A stretch of 64,000 nt of DNA from an uncultured Methanolobus sp. (GTDB lineage Archaea > Halobacteriota > Methanosarcinia > Methanosarcinales > Methanosarcinaceae): positions 62,001 to 126,000 of the forward strand of contig NZ_OY762425.1 in assembly GCF_963665675.1 (NCBI RefSeq), given 5' to 3'. Below, piece by piece: positions 8,519-17,531 of the stretch (position 1 is its first letter; every line of letters starts with the position of its first letter). The position numbers and the translations under genes are program-made. A model generated the notes under the pieces. The model had not been told where the DNA came from. It did no database searches and saw only the letters and a program-made list of their open reading frames with translations.

Positions 8519-9859
8519 TTATACAGTTATATTCATTTTGTCCATAATGTCTGACTCGGTGATTACACCTTTGTAATTTCCTTTCTCATCAATTATCAAT
8601 GCCTTATACTCATGTTGTCTTTTCATCATGGAAATTACTTCCTTCAATGGAAGTCTCTCTTCAATTTTCAATATTGGAAGCAACTCTAGTGATTTTAATT
8701 GTTCAGTTAATGATGAACCACCGGCCAGGAGATTTATTATCATTTCCGAGGAAATCATGCCAAATGGTTCTTCATTTTTATTCAGAACTGCAAGGGAATG
8801 AATATGTTCCTCATCAAGTAGCTTGATTGCATCATGGAGGGTCGATTCATCATGAAGTGCAAAGATACCTTCTTCCATAACATCCTGTGCTCTGTCTATT
8901 GTCTTTCCGAAAATGACATTCGTGAACCTGACGTACCATGCAGCGGACTGGACCTGTATAATGTATGCAAGCGCAATTATCATTGCTATATCAGAACCCT
9001 GGGTTCCAAATACAGCCATTGCAAGGGCAAGGGCAATTGAAAGATTACGCATGACCGTCCCATAGACAAGAGCAATACCGTCCTCACGACTGAATGCAAG
9101 CTTTGCAACCAGTGTACTTAGCAAGAAGTTCAGGGCATAGAAAATCGCAAGAGGTATCAACAGGTCTACCAGCATTGAAGGCTGGGATATAATTGTTCTG
9201 GACTTGAGGGACATTGCAACAAATACAATTCCAAGAACACCCAGAGTTGAAAGCATGGGGAACTTCTTTTTGATATCCTTGTGGTATTTTGCCTCGCCAT
9301 ATTTCCATATAATATATCGCTGGGTGACGTATCCTGCAATCATAGGTAAAAATACGATCAGGGCAATTTGTTTGAATACATCAAGCAGAGGAATCTCAAC
9401 AACTGTACCCATTAACCATTTGGCATACAGGGGAGTCGCAAGTGACCCTGCAACAAGGCCTATTACGGTCATTTTAATAGCAGCATTTAGGTTTCCTTTT
9501 GCAAATCCTGTCCATGAGATTGTCATCCCGCTTGTCGGAAGCAGGGATGCAAGAAGCAATCCCAGAGCGATCAGGGGCTCATCAGCAAAGAAAATCCTGC
9601 CAAGTCCGAAAGCCAGGAATGGGATTATTGCAAAATTTATCAACTGCGTTGCAATCTGTACCCTTGTGTCCCCTCCGGAAAATACTTTTTTGATCTGAAG
9701 GTTGACCATCATCGGATAAACCATCAGAAAAGTAAGAGGGATAATGAGTGCCTTCAAAAAATAAGGATTATAATTATAGCCAAATAGGATCCCAAGCACC
9801 ATAAACAAAGGTATGCTGTATACAAGATTTTTCTGCAAATAGGATATTCTTTTCCACAT
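8519..9859 (-). CDS. BASS/ACR3-like transporter fused to two CBS domains
   Basis: A 446-residue membrane protein. Residues about 10-310 form roughly ten transmembrane helices of the bile acid:Na+ symporter / arsenite efflux ACR3 superfamily (for example LGLLLASLLPTSGMTISWT, where family members carry a conserved substrate-binding region). Residues about 325-446 form two CBS domains (VMEEGIFALHDESTLHDAI...; LPLKEVISMMKRQHEYKALI), which usually bind adenine nucleotides and gate activity. The substrate is not evident: the classic ACR3 cysteine is not seen, so arsenite export is uncertain. The CBS fusion suggests control by cellular energy charge. The gene is single. Confidence 0.82.
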   Translation of the reverse strand: MWKRISYLQKNLVYSIPLFMVLGILFGYNYNPYFLKALIIPLTFLMVYPMMVNLQIKKVFSGGDTRVQIATQLINFAIIPFLAFGLGRIFFADEPLIALGLLLASLLPTSGMTISWTGFAKGNLNAAIKMTVIGLVAGSLATPLYAKWLMGTVVEIPLLDVFKQIALIVFLPMIAGYVTQRYIIWKYGEAKYHKDIKKKFPMLSTLGVLGIVFVAMSLKSRTIISQPSMLVDLLIPLAIFYALNFLLSTLVAKLAFSREDGIALVYGTVMRNLSIALALAMAVFGTQGSDIAMIIALAYIIQVQSAAWYVRFTNVIFGKTIDRAQDVMEEGIFALHDESTLHDAIKLLDEEHIHSLAVLNKNEEPFGMISSEMIINLLAGGSSLTEQLKSLELLPILKIEERLPLKEVISMMKRQHEYKALIIDEKGNYKGVITESDIMDKMNITV

Positions 9860-10205
9860 TTTTTTACCTCAGATAAATGCCCATGATAATTTATTCATTA
9901 CATTATGAAAATTAGAATATAATTTAAAGACTTTCAAGTGCGGACATTTCTCGCTGTGAAAAAGAAGTACTCTTTACTTTTCAGTAAAGGAATCAGGCAA
10001 GGCCAGGATATTAAGAATGGTAAGGAAAGTATCAAAGGCTTTACAGGGGAAGTGACAGGTTCTTGCCATAAATTGAAGGTTGTGGAGTTGGAGGTAGAAT
10101 TGATGGCATATGACCCTTTTAATCTGTAAAGCCTATGACTTTTATTGTGGAGTTAATTTTGAATTGGTAATTGTGAAAGTTATCGTTTTTGAAATATGAA
10201 AGAAA
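9860..10205. other. Intergenic region without recognised gene
   Basis: An AT-rich gap between the transporter start and the mtaB terminator. A 63-codon open frame at 9938-10129 has no convincing ribosome binding site and a low-complexity basic composition, so I do not call it a gene. Confidence 0.5.
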
Positions 10206-10228
10206 GAAGTTTTCATAAAGAAAACTTC
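10206..10228 (-). terminator. Hairpin terminator of mtaCB
   Basis: A perfect 9-bp inverted repeat, GAAGTTTTC and GAAAACTTC with loop ATAAA. Read on the minus strand it sits just after the mtaB stop codon and is followed by a pyrimidine-rich TTCTTTCTTTC tract, as expected for the end of the mtaCB transcript. Confidence 0.65.
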
Positions 10229-10239
10229 TAACACTACAT

Positions 10240-11619
10240 TTAGAGAGCGTAGTTCTCTGGCTTGAATACTGGAACTTCCTTCTTGAATCTGTCCATGCAC
10301 TCACTGAGGAATGTGTCAGACTCTGAGGTGATTGCGTCAAGTTCCTTGGTTGCCTTTTCAAGTGCACCAAGTTCGAACTTTGTCATCTCAAGACCTTCGG
10401 AGTTGTTCAGTGTGTCACAGCATGTTACTGCAGCGTTCTTTGCACGGAGGAAGATATCGTCTCCGTCCTTTACGATTGCTTCTCCTACCTTGTATGCGTT
10501 GTCGTATGCAAGGACATATGACTGTGGGTCTCTGAATCTGTCAGAAGCCATGAGGAGGTCTCTGAGCATCTTCTCGTTTCCTGACTTAAGAGCTGTGTTC
10601 ATAAGAGCACAGTCGTAGTTGAGAGACTCGGACCAGCACTGTACTGTTGTACCACCGAATTCACCGTGGTATTCAACGGACTCGTTTGACCAGAGGTCAC
10701 AGCACTGCATGATAAGGTTACCCATTACATCTGAGTGTGCACAGGTTGATGTCTTACCTTCAAAGGACATTGGCATACCGGAGATTGCCTTTACGATAAT
10801 GTTCTCGTATCCACAGTCCTTTCCTGGTCCTGTTGCGCCAGCTTCGTATGCTGCGAGTGATCTTGGAGCGGAGATTGCTCTTGCAAGGATTGCAAGTGTG
10901 TGTGCAAGGTTCTTGTCAAGAAGTCCACCTGCAATGAACATTGCGGTGTTTGCCTGTGCACAGTCTGTGTCACCAGCGGAGACAACGCCCTTCTTCTGTG
11001 CTACGCTTGAGATTTCCTGCCAGAGGTAGTCCATGTCCATGGTACCGAGGCAACCGATTGCGTAGAGCATACCTGGAACGTCGTTCCTGAGTACTGCGTA
11101 GTCGAAGATTTCCTTTCCACCCATTGATTCAATGGAGAGAAGGTCTGCGCCGCTTTCTGCGATCTGTTCGAAGGACTCCATGACGATGTCCATCTTGCCG
11201 CCTCTGAGTTCCATGAACTCTTTGTGCTCTCTGATGTCACCAGGGGTGTGTCTCAGTGCACATTTGATTCCGTATTCTTCATGGTACTCTTCCATGATGG
11301 TCTTCTGTGCGTGTGCTACAGCTGCTCCCCATGACGGGTTGTTGGTCATCTGCTGTACGTGTTCTGTCTCAAGTACTACGGATGGGAAACCTACCTGAAC
11401 CATTCTTGCCATGATATCTTTTGTGATCCTCTGGTACTCATTTACGAGTTTCTCCATGGACTCACCGGCTTCTGGCCTTGGAGCGTAGTTTACTTCTGCG
11501 GTTGTGTATCCTGCTCCGATCTCGAGGTCAAGACCTGCTTTTACAGGTTTCTTTGCGTTACCGAAGACCATTTCGTCAGCTTCGGAATATGCCATTGATG
11601 TAAATCTGTTAATTGCCAT
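10240..11619 (-). CDS. mtaB: Methanol:corrinoid methyltransferase MtaB
   Basis: Zinc enzyme that moves the methyl group of methanol onto the corrinoid of MtaC, the first step of methanogenesis from methanol. The 459-residue length matches the family. The three zinc ligands known from Methanosarcina barkeri are found at the same positions: Glu164 (LLSIESMGG), Cys220 (GDTDCAQAN) and Cys269 (GPGKDCGYEN). There is no in-frame TAG, in agreement with MtaB, unlike methylamine methyltransferases, not using pyrrolysine. It lies 11 nt after mtaC in one operon, with AAGGTGAT before its ATG. A hairpin terminator follows. Codon use is strongly biased to favoured codons, as expected for a highly expressed catabolic gene. 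Confidence 0.97.
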   Translation of the reverse strand: MAINRFTSMAYSEADEMVFGNAKKPVKAGLDLEIGAGYTTAEVNYAPRPEAGESMEKLVNEYQRITKDIMARMVQVGFPSVVLETEHVQQMTNNPSWGAAVAHAQKTIMEEYHEEYGIKCALRHTPGDIREHKEFMELRGGKMDIVMESFEQIAESGADLLSIESMGGKEIFDYAVLRNDVPGMLYAIGCLGTMDMDYLWQEISSVAQKKGVVSAGDTDCAQANTAMFIAGGLLDKNLAHTLAILARAISAPRSLAAYEAGATGPGKDCGYENIIVKAISGMPMSFEGKTSTCAHSDVMGNLIMQCCDLWSNESVEYHGEFGGTTVQCWSESLNYDCALMNTALKSGNEKMLRDLLMASDRFRDPQSYVLAYDNAYKVGEAIVKDGDDIFLRAKNAAVTCCDTLNNSEGLEMTKFELGALEKATKELDAITSESDTFLSECMDRFKKEVPVFKPENYAL

Positions 11620-11630
11620 TTTTAATCACC

Positions 11631-12395
11631 TTAGTGGTTGTGGAATTTCTCTCTCAGTGCTGCAATGTCTGCGCCTGCAAGGATAGCGTCTGCCATCTTT
11701 GGTGCGTCTGCTGCTTCTTCTCCGTATACACCAAGTGAATAGGTTGAAACGAAGTCCTGATTTACTGCTCCGCCACCGCATGCGAATGGCATTGTGATTC
11801 CGCTCTCAACAAGAAGATCGTTGACTTCCTTGAATGCATACATGGTTGTTGTCATGAGTGCAGTTCCGGTCATCATGATTGGCTCGTGTTCTTTTACAGC
11901 TGCGAGTGCTTCTGCGGATGGTACGTCTCTTCCGAGGTCGATAACTTCATAGCCGTTTGCTCTGAGGAGAGCTGCTACGATTGACTTACCGATGTCGTGT
12001 ACGTCACCTTCTGCGACCATACAGATGACCTTACCCTTCTGGACTGGGGTCTCTGTGGACTGGCTCTTACAGAACTCAATACCATCAAGCATTGCATCTG
12101 CTGACATCATTACGTTTGGAAGGAAGATTACACCCTGGTCATAAAGGTCTGTTACTACCTTCATGCCTACCATAAGTGCATCGTCGATGAGTGCGATTGG
12201 GTCCTTGCCTGCTTCGATAGCTGCTTCAAGACCTTCAATAACATCATCTTCTTCACCCTCAAAGATCGCTTCTGCGATTGGCTTGTATAACTCCTCTTTA
12301 GGATAGAGTTCTGCTGCCGCCTCTTCAGGGGTCATTGATTTTTCCATTTTAACGTTGTATCTGATAAGGATACCTTCTTTGTCTACTATTAACAT
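11631..12395 (-). CDS. mtaC: Methanol corrinoid protein MtaC
   Basis: Corrinoid protein that carries the methyl group between MtaB and the CoM methyltransferase MtaA. The 254 residues comprise an N-terminal helical cap (about 20-110, ALIDDALMVGMKVVTDLYDQ) and a Rossmann-like cobalamin domain (about 120-250) with the base-off ligand motif EGDVHDIGK and the later DLGRDVP and LMTTTMYAF segments. The ATG at 12395 follows AAGGAGGT. It is the first gene of the mtaCB operon and has a structured leader with two hairpins and a palindrome in its promoter region. A second copy of the family is found at 16464-17228. Confidence 0.96.
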   Translation of the reverse strand: MLIVDKEGILIRYNVKMEKSMTPEEAAAELYPKEELYKPIAEAIFEGEEDDVIEGLEAAIEAGKDPIALIDDALMVGMKVVTDLYDQGVIFLPNVMMSADAMLDGIEFCKSQSTETPVQKGKVICMVAEGDVHDIGKSIVAALLRANGYEVIDLGRDVPSAEALAAVKEHEPIMMTGTALMTTTMYAFKEVNDLLVESGITMPFACGGGAVNQDFVSTYSLGVYGEEAADAPKMADAILAGADIAALREKFHNH

Positions 12396-12429
12396 TCTAT
12401 ACCTCCTTCAATTTGGATAGTCTAGTTCA

Positions 12430-12481
12430 TTGAACTTGGGTCAAGTTCAATCCAATCTACACAAAAAGGTTCTTCTGAACC
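12430..12481 (-). promoter_or_regulatory. Structured leader of mtaC with two hairpins and a shared motif
   Basis: On the mtaC transcript strand, from 5' to 3': GGTTC-AGAA-GAACC (12477-12481 with 12468-12472) directly followed by TTTTT, resembling a small terminator or attenuator; then a motif at 12446-12469 that recurs with one mismatch upstream of the PAS sensor gene; and overlapping its end a perfect 9-bp hairpin, TTGAACTTG-acc-CAAGTTCAA (12430-12450). The mtaC ribosome binding site lies about 25 nt further downstream. The structures are seen directly; a regulatory role is inferred. Confidence 0.5.
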
Positions 12482-12503
12482 TCAAAGCATGCACTTTTTT
12501 TAT

Positions 12504-12530
12504 GGTATATAAATGTTACCTCGTAACATT
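12504..12530 (-). promoter_or_regulatory. mtaC promoter with palindromic operator candidate
   Basis: A TATA-like ATTTATATAC reads on the minus strand at 12504-12513, which would place the transcript start near 12480. Overlapping and just upstream of it is an 8-bp perfect inverted repeat, AATGTTAC-ctc-GTAACATT (12512-12530 on the plus strand). Such a position fits a regulator that covers the TATA/BRE region. A second TATA-like run lies at 12533-12543. No binding protein is known for it here. Confidence 0.5.
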
Positions 12531-12543
12531 ACGTATATATAAA

Positions 12544-13033
12544 TATTTCCTATATAAATAAATAATAATATTTAAATAATAAATAACTAGATGAACTATT
12601 GATATTGATAATCACCTGTATGGGCTTTTAAATAAATTAATAACTACTAAATATAGGCAAATATTCTTATAGTATAATTATCGATTGACTGAATTAAAAG
12701 TAGTATAAAAAAACATGTATACTACATAATATACTTTAGTTGATAATCTGGAACTCTGTTTTATACTATGTCTATTAAGCATGTTTTTTAGATGCGCTCA
12801 ATATTAATGGATTAACAATACATCATCAAACCAATATACTTAAATAATACAAAGTCCCGATTTTTACAAATTATAAAAATGAATTTACCTTTACAAGTTA
12901 TAATACATAGATTTAAGGTCGAAATTTGAATGAAAACAAAGAGAACATGTAATATATATTTATAAATACAATATAATTCATATTTTAAGTGCTGAAAACC
13001 AGGAAAGACAATAATTCAACCAAAAGAACTATA
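12544..13033. other. Long AT-rich intergenic region upstream of mtaC
   Basis: Nearly 500 nt of very AT-rich DNA between the mtaC promoter and the stop of the PAS protein gene. Long untranslated and regulatory regions are usual upstream of methanol methyltransferase operons in Methanosarcina. I see no open frame, tRNA or clear repeat here. Confidence 0.5.
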
Positions 13034-16000
13034 TCATACCTTTTCACGGGAGACGCATATCGTTATTGTGTCATCACCCAGTTGCCCCAGTGAACAGCGC
13101 ATCTCAACGGGTATTATCTCACCGGAAGAAGATTCAAAAGGTATCCTGCAGACATGCTCCCTGCCCTCAAGAATATCCTTGAGCTCAGATGCCGCTTCCA
13201 AAAGCATTTTTTGCGGATAGATTTTAATGAGGTTCATACCTATGAGCTCGTTTTCCGGGTAAGCAAGCCTTTCATAGGAATGAGGATTGGCATAGCTTAT
13301 GCAACCATCGCTGTCAAGCATGAAAACCATATCTTCCATGGACTCAAAAATGACCCGCAAATTCCTGATATTCTTCTGGACATCTGCCTGTTCGCGCATA
13401 CGTCCTATAACCGGTCCCATCTGGGAAGTTATTGTCTCAAGGGAATCACGTACCTCAAAAGGAACGGCATAAACACTATGTGATGCAAGCATCAATATAG
13501 CTACAAGTTCCATCCCATATCTGATGGGGATTAAAGCAGTAGCTTCAAGCCCCTCATCGCCATGTTTATCACCGGGAACCATTGAAGTCAGCTCATAAAA
13601 ACGTGTATAGAGGGGGTATTCGGTCTTAAGGAGACGGGCATGAATTGACCCGCCTGCATAATACCTGGAGCTTTTCACGAATTCCGAAGACAGGCCGGAA
13701 TGGGCAACAATATTCATATCACCGGTAGCCCCGTCTACAAGGTAAAGGGCACCACAGTCCAGATCATCCATCTGTGTTGTAAATTCCACAAGCTGTGAGA
13801 ACATATCGCCCACATCACCAAGCGGGCTGAAAAGCATGCCGACATCGGACCCTATCTGCATGAAATTCTTCACGTTCTTACGCTCAGTAATATCGACAAT
13901 TATTCCCTGAATGTACTGAAGCCTGCCCTCAGGATCACGTTTTATCACAGATCTTTCGTCAACCCACCTAACTTCACCTGAGCTGGTAAGTATGCGATAT
14001 TCAAACGAGAGATTATCCTCGCCTGACAGGATATCATACTCCATGGTAAGCCTTTCCATATCCGACGGATGCACAATATCGCCATACAGAACTTCGCCTG
14101 ACATAAGATCATCTGCTTCATATCCAAACTGGGATATATTCTCAGACACAAATTCAACTCTCCAGTCTTCATCAGGTTTCCAGAAAAAGACAACCGCAGG
14201 ACTGCTTTTGATTACGGTTTCCAGAACTTTCTGTACTTCAATAAGTTCGAGAAGTTCCCTTTCTTTTTCCTTCTGGTCAGTAATGTCCCTGATAATAGCC
14301 ATTATTGCAGGTCTGCCTTCATGATCTATAATAGATGAATTTATCTCGGCCGGCGTGTTGGATCCATCTTTTGACACAAGTTCAATTTCATACTTCAGGG
14401 TGGAATTGCGATTCTTTTCAAGACTGCGGCGGAATCTGTTCATCACAAGCCTTTGGTACTCTACGGAAAGAAAATCCTCAAATGGCCGCCTGATTATTTC
14501 AGGTCTGGAAAAACCAGTGATCTCACAGAACTTCATGTTTGCAAACATCAGGATGTTGTCCTGTACAATAATAATACCGTCGTTTCCCTCTTCAACAAGA
14601 GAAGAATATTTCTTTTCCGAAGCTTTGAGTTCGGATTCTGCCTTTTTTCTTTCAGAAATATCTCTTACAGTCATCATTACAGAAGGCTTTTCCTCATGGA
14701 TTATAAAAGCCAGACTAATTTCAGCAGGGAAAAATTCACCGTCTTTTTTCAGGAACTCAACTTCATCATTCCGTCTTATGCTGTGCTCATCTTTTAGTAC
14801 TTTTTTCACACGTTTTCCAAGCATACGCTGATAATTCAGCGGAACAAAATCAATAAAGGACTGCCTGGGAAGTTCTGTCCGTGAATAACCGGTCATTTCA
14901 GAGAACTTCGAATTAACAAACTTAAAAGTATCATTCTGAATGATTACTATACCGTCATTTCCCTTTTCAACAAGTGTGGAATACTTTTCCTCAGATGCCT
15001 TAAGTTCAGCTTCAGCACGTTTTCTTTCAGAAATATCCCTCACGGCCATCATCACCGAAGGCTGCTGTTCATACAATATGTAAGAAAGACTAATTTCGGC
15101 AGGGAATGCATTGCCGTCAGTTTTAAGGAATTCAACTTCATCATTCCGCCTGATACCACGCATATCCTTCAGGACTTTTTTATGGCGCTTATCTATCATG
15201 CGGTGATATTCCATGGAGAGATAATCAAGCAATTTCCTGCCTGAAAGCCCGGTAGCTTCTGTTCCCATCATCTGGGCGAACTTGGAATTTATAAAAGTCA
15301 GAGTGCCTTTTTGATTTACGATGATAATTCCATCATTACCCTTTTCAACAAGTGTGGAATATTTTTCTTCGGATGCTTTTAGGTCTGATTCAGCCTTTCT
15401 CTGAACTGTGATATCTTCTATAAACAGCAAAATAATCCTGCCGACATCTGTATTATCCAAAAGTCTTGCATTGAAACGCAAAATTCTGTTGCCATGCTTT
15501 GCAATATAATATTCAAGTTCCAGATCCTCAAAAAAGACATCTTCAGCCATAACTTTTTCGAGGAAAGGTCTTAACCGGCGATTGACCAGATTGTTATCTA
15601 TGATATCGAAAATTAAGCCTCCACTATTCTCCTGCGGCCTGAAATTAAAAATTTCATTAAAAAAGCGATTAGTGGAGAGTACGTGGAATGTACTGTCAAG
15701 AATAAGAAGCGGATTCTGGATGCTATCAACTATGTTTTTGCAATAGCTACCTTCGTTTTCCACTTTCGGGAAATCAACGTCTTGCTTGTTTTCTATGCTT
15801 ATAATGCTATGGAAAATGACAGAATCATTCTGCGTAAGCTTACCTGTCCTCTCCAGTACTTTGTATATCCTGCCATCAAAAGACCGTATCCTGTATTCGG
15901 CTGAAAAGTAGAATCTATTCTTATCATTTATAAAAAGCTTCAATTTTTCAGCTAGTATTGAAGTATCCTGGGGATGAATGATATCCCAGTAATTCACTTT

Positions 16001-16159
16001 TCCCGAAATCAAATCATTTTGCAAATAACCCAGCAAGGCTATGTTGTCAGATACTGAAATGACTTTCCTGGACATTATGTCATCCCAGATAAAAGAAAAT
16101 ACTACCATGTCACCGGAGGGTCTTAAATCCCGCATGCAGGGTGAATGTGTACTATCCAT
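13034..16159 (-). CDS. Multi-PAS/GAF sensor protein without kinase domain
   Basis: A 1041-residue soluble sensor. Domains in order: PAS at about 20-120, PAS 140-255, three similar PAS units at 261-386, 387-511 and 512-632 (each opening with LKASE-KYS-LVE-GNDGI), a PAS_3-type domain at 650-762, a GAF domain at 765-920, and a last PAS at 930-1041. The chain stops there; no HisKA or HATPase follows, so it cannot be a histidine kinase itself. It lies between the mtaCB operon and an orphan mtaC on the same strand, which suggests a role in sensing methanol-linked or redox signals, perhaps through protein contacts. That role is inference. No transmembrane segment was seen. A 24-nt motif upstream is shared with mtaC. 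Confidence 0.85.
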   Translation of the reverse strand: MDSTHSPCMRDLRPSGDMVVFSFIWDDIMSRKVISVSDNIALLGYLQNDLISGKVNYWDIIHPQDTSILAEKLKLFINDKNRFYFSAEYRIRSFDGRIYKVLERTGKLTQNDSVIFHSIISIENKQDVDFPKVENEGSYCKNIVDSIQNPLLILDSTFHVLSTNRFFNEIFNFRPQENSGGLIFDIIDNNLVNRRLRPFLEKVMAEDVFFEDLELEYYIAKHGNRILRFNARLLDNTDVGRIILLFIEDITVQRKAESDLKASEEKYSTLVEKGNDGIIIVNQKGTLTFINSKFAQMMGTEATGLSGRKLLDYLSMEYHRMIDKRHKKVLKDMRGIRRNDEVEFLKTDGNAFPAEISLSYILYEQQPSVMMAVRDISERKRAEAELKASEEKYSTLVEKGNDGIVIIQNDTFKFVNSKFSEMTGYSRTELPRQSFIDFVPLNYQRMLGKRVKKVLKDEHSIRRNDEVEFLKKDGEFFPAEISLAFIIHEEKPSVMMTVRDISERKKAESELKASEKKYSSLVEEGNDGIIIVQDNILMFANMKFCEITGFSRPEIIRRPFEDFLSVEYQRLVMNRFRRSLEKNRNSTLKYEIELVSKDGSNTPAEINSSIIDHEGRPAIMAIIRDITDQKEKERELLELIEVQKVLETVIKSSPAVVFFWKPDEDWRVEFVSENISQFGYEADDLMSGEVLYGDIVHPSDMERLTMEYDILSGEDNLSFEYRILTSSGEVRWVDERSVIKRDPEGRLQYIQGIIVDITERKNVKNFMQIGSDVGMLFSPLGDVGDMFSQLVEFTTQMDDLDCGALYLVDGATGDMNIVAHSGLSSEFVKSSRYYAGGSIHARLLKTEYPLYTRFYELTSMVPGDKHGDEGLEATALIPIRYGMELVAILMLASHSVYAVPFEVRDSLETITSQMGPVIGRMREQADVQKNIRNLRVIFESMEDMVFMLDSDGCISYANPHSYERLAYPENELIGMNLIKIYPQKMLLEAASELKDILEGREHVCRIPFESSSGEIIPVEMRCSLGQLGDDTITICVSREKV

Positions 16160-16386
16160 CGGACGTTTAGACTGAGTAATAAAACCACCATATTATAAAT
16201 TGTATTCTTGCGACATTAAAGTTGTTTATGAATTAATTATAAATGTAAATGATATCAAACTAAATTTTAGCAACACGTATTAAACCGGATTTCATCCTCA
16301 TCAGATTACTTATGCAAAAAAGGAGATGTTAAATATATGGAAGATTCAGATTATTATTTGGCTCTCATCTTAAATTCCATATTTCC

Positions 16387-16410
16387 TTCAATCCAATCTA
16401 CACAAGAAGG
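16387..16410 (-). promoter_or_regulatory. Conserved motif upstream of PAS sensor gene, shared with mtaC leader
   Basis: On the plus strand the core reads ATCCAATCTACACAAGAAGG, preceded by TTCA. It matches 12446-12469 in the mtaC leader at 23 of 24 positions (one A/G difference). Both copies have the same orientation relative to the gene downstream. Here it lies about 230 nt before the PAS start and 53 nt after the mtaC2 stop. Its function is unknown. Confidence 0.5.
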
Positions 16411-16463
16411 ATTTGTCTTTAGATGTGAGCCACCTCTTTTCGTCAGAGTGTGAACCAACATTT

Positions 16464-17228
16464 TTAGTGCACATGGAATTGTTCCCTTAATTCATCAATG
16501 TTCTTATTCTCAAGGATCATGTCTGCTATTTTTGGAACCACAGCAGCATCTTCACAGTATATTCCAAGTTCGTAGTTCATAACAAAATCCTGGGTAACAG
16601 CACCGCCACCGCATATAAAGGGTATATGTATGCCATTTTCAAGAAGGCAATTATTAACTTCCATGAAGGAATACATTGTAGTTGTCATCAGGGAAGTACC
16701 TGTAAGCATTATCGGTTTGTATTTGAGCACGGCATTGATGACCTCATCAGTAGACACGTCACTTCCAAGATCAATGACATCATAACCGTTGGCTTTCAGG
16801 AGGACGATCAATATTTTCTTGCCGATATCGTGAATATCCCCTTCCACAACATATGATACCACTGTTCCCTTGCTTTCATGGGTTTTTCCTGATATCTGCT
16901 TGCAGTATTCGATCCCGTCTGTCATGGCATGGGAAGAGATCATCACATCAGGAAGGAAAAGGTTTCCATCTTCATATAACTGGGATACGATATCCATCCC
17001 TACCATAAGAGCGTCATCGATAAGGGAGATAGGATCTTTTCCTGCTTCTACAGCATCCTTCAGGGTAATAATGACCTCGTCTTCGTCTCCTTCAAATACT
17101 GCTTCAACTATTTTACTCAATAATACGTCCTGGGGAAATAGTTCTCTTGCGATCTCATCAGGGTTAAGCTCATCTTCAAGTTTAACATTATATCTAACGA
17201 GAATCCCTGTTGGATCTATATCCAGCAT
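16464..17228 (-). CDS. mtaC: Second MtaC-type corrinoid protein, without its own mtaB
   Basis: A 254-residue paralogue of the MtaC at 11631. It keeps the cobalamin ligand motif EGDIHDIGKK, the DLGSDVS segment, SLIDDALMVGMDIV in the cap and LMTTTMYSF in the fold. The ATG at 17228 has GGAGG 5 nt upstream; a longer frame to 17294 lacks support. No mtaB is next to it; the downstream gene on the same strand is the PAS sensor. It may serve the same MtaB, or could act as the methanol-sensing partner of the PAS protein. Codon use is less biased than in mtaCB, which suggests lower expression. Confidence 0.88.
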   Translation of the reverse strand: MLDIDPTGILVRYNVKLEDELNPDEIARELFPQDVLLSKIVEAVFEGDEDEVIITLKDAVEAGKDPISLIDDALMVGMDIVSQLYEDGNLFLPDVMISSHAMTDGIEYCKQISGKTHESKGTVVSYVVEGDIHDIGKKILIVLLKANGYDVIDLGSDVSTDEVINAVLKYKPIMLTGTSLMTTTMYSFMEVNNCLLENGIHIPFICGGGAVTQDFVMNYELGIYCEDAAVVPKIADMILENKNIDELREQFHVH

Positions 17229-17531
17229 TGTGCCTCCTTTTTTCAAAATATTTTTTATGCAGTGTATGCATGCGGACTGCATAATTATTAACAATGATAA
17301 GTTAATTTTGTATATACTAATTTCTAATGGCTACTTAAATTGTAACCCTGATATGTAAAGGTAACGTCTAAAAATCAAGAAAAATGTCGTCTTTATAAAA
17401 AGAAAACCCAGTTTTTAAAAAAACATGCCTAGGCACCATTTACATTATGGCACCATCACAAAGCATCAACAAAGACAAGCCAGATTAAGTGATTAATCAC
17501 AGAATGAGAGTTTTGCTTAGTGTCACAAGAA
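17229..17531. other. Intergenic region with probable mtaC2 promoter
   Basis: About 300 nt between mtaC2 and the VOC gene. It holds the mtaC2 ribosome binding site (AAAGGAGG) and a TATA-like TAGTATATAC on the minus strand near 17305-17315. No copy of the AATGTTAC palindrome of the mtaCB promoter was found. No other gene was recognised. Confidence 0.45.

Noticed and set aside
9938..10129. 63-codon frame after the transporter promoter
   Set aside because: No ribosome binding site, GTG start and a composition that does not look like a folded protein.
10240..11619. Possible pyrrolysine methylamine methyltransferase
   Set aside because: The gene has no in-frame TAG and carries the three zinc ligands of MtaB, so it is the methanol enzyme.
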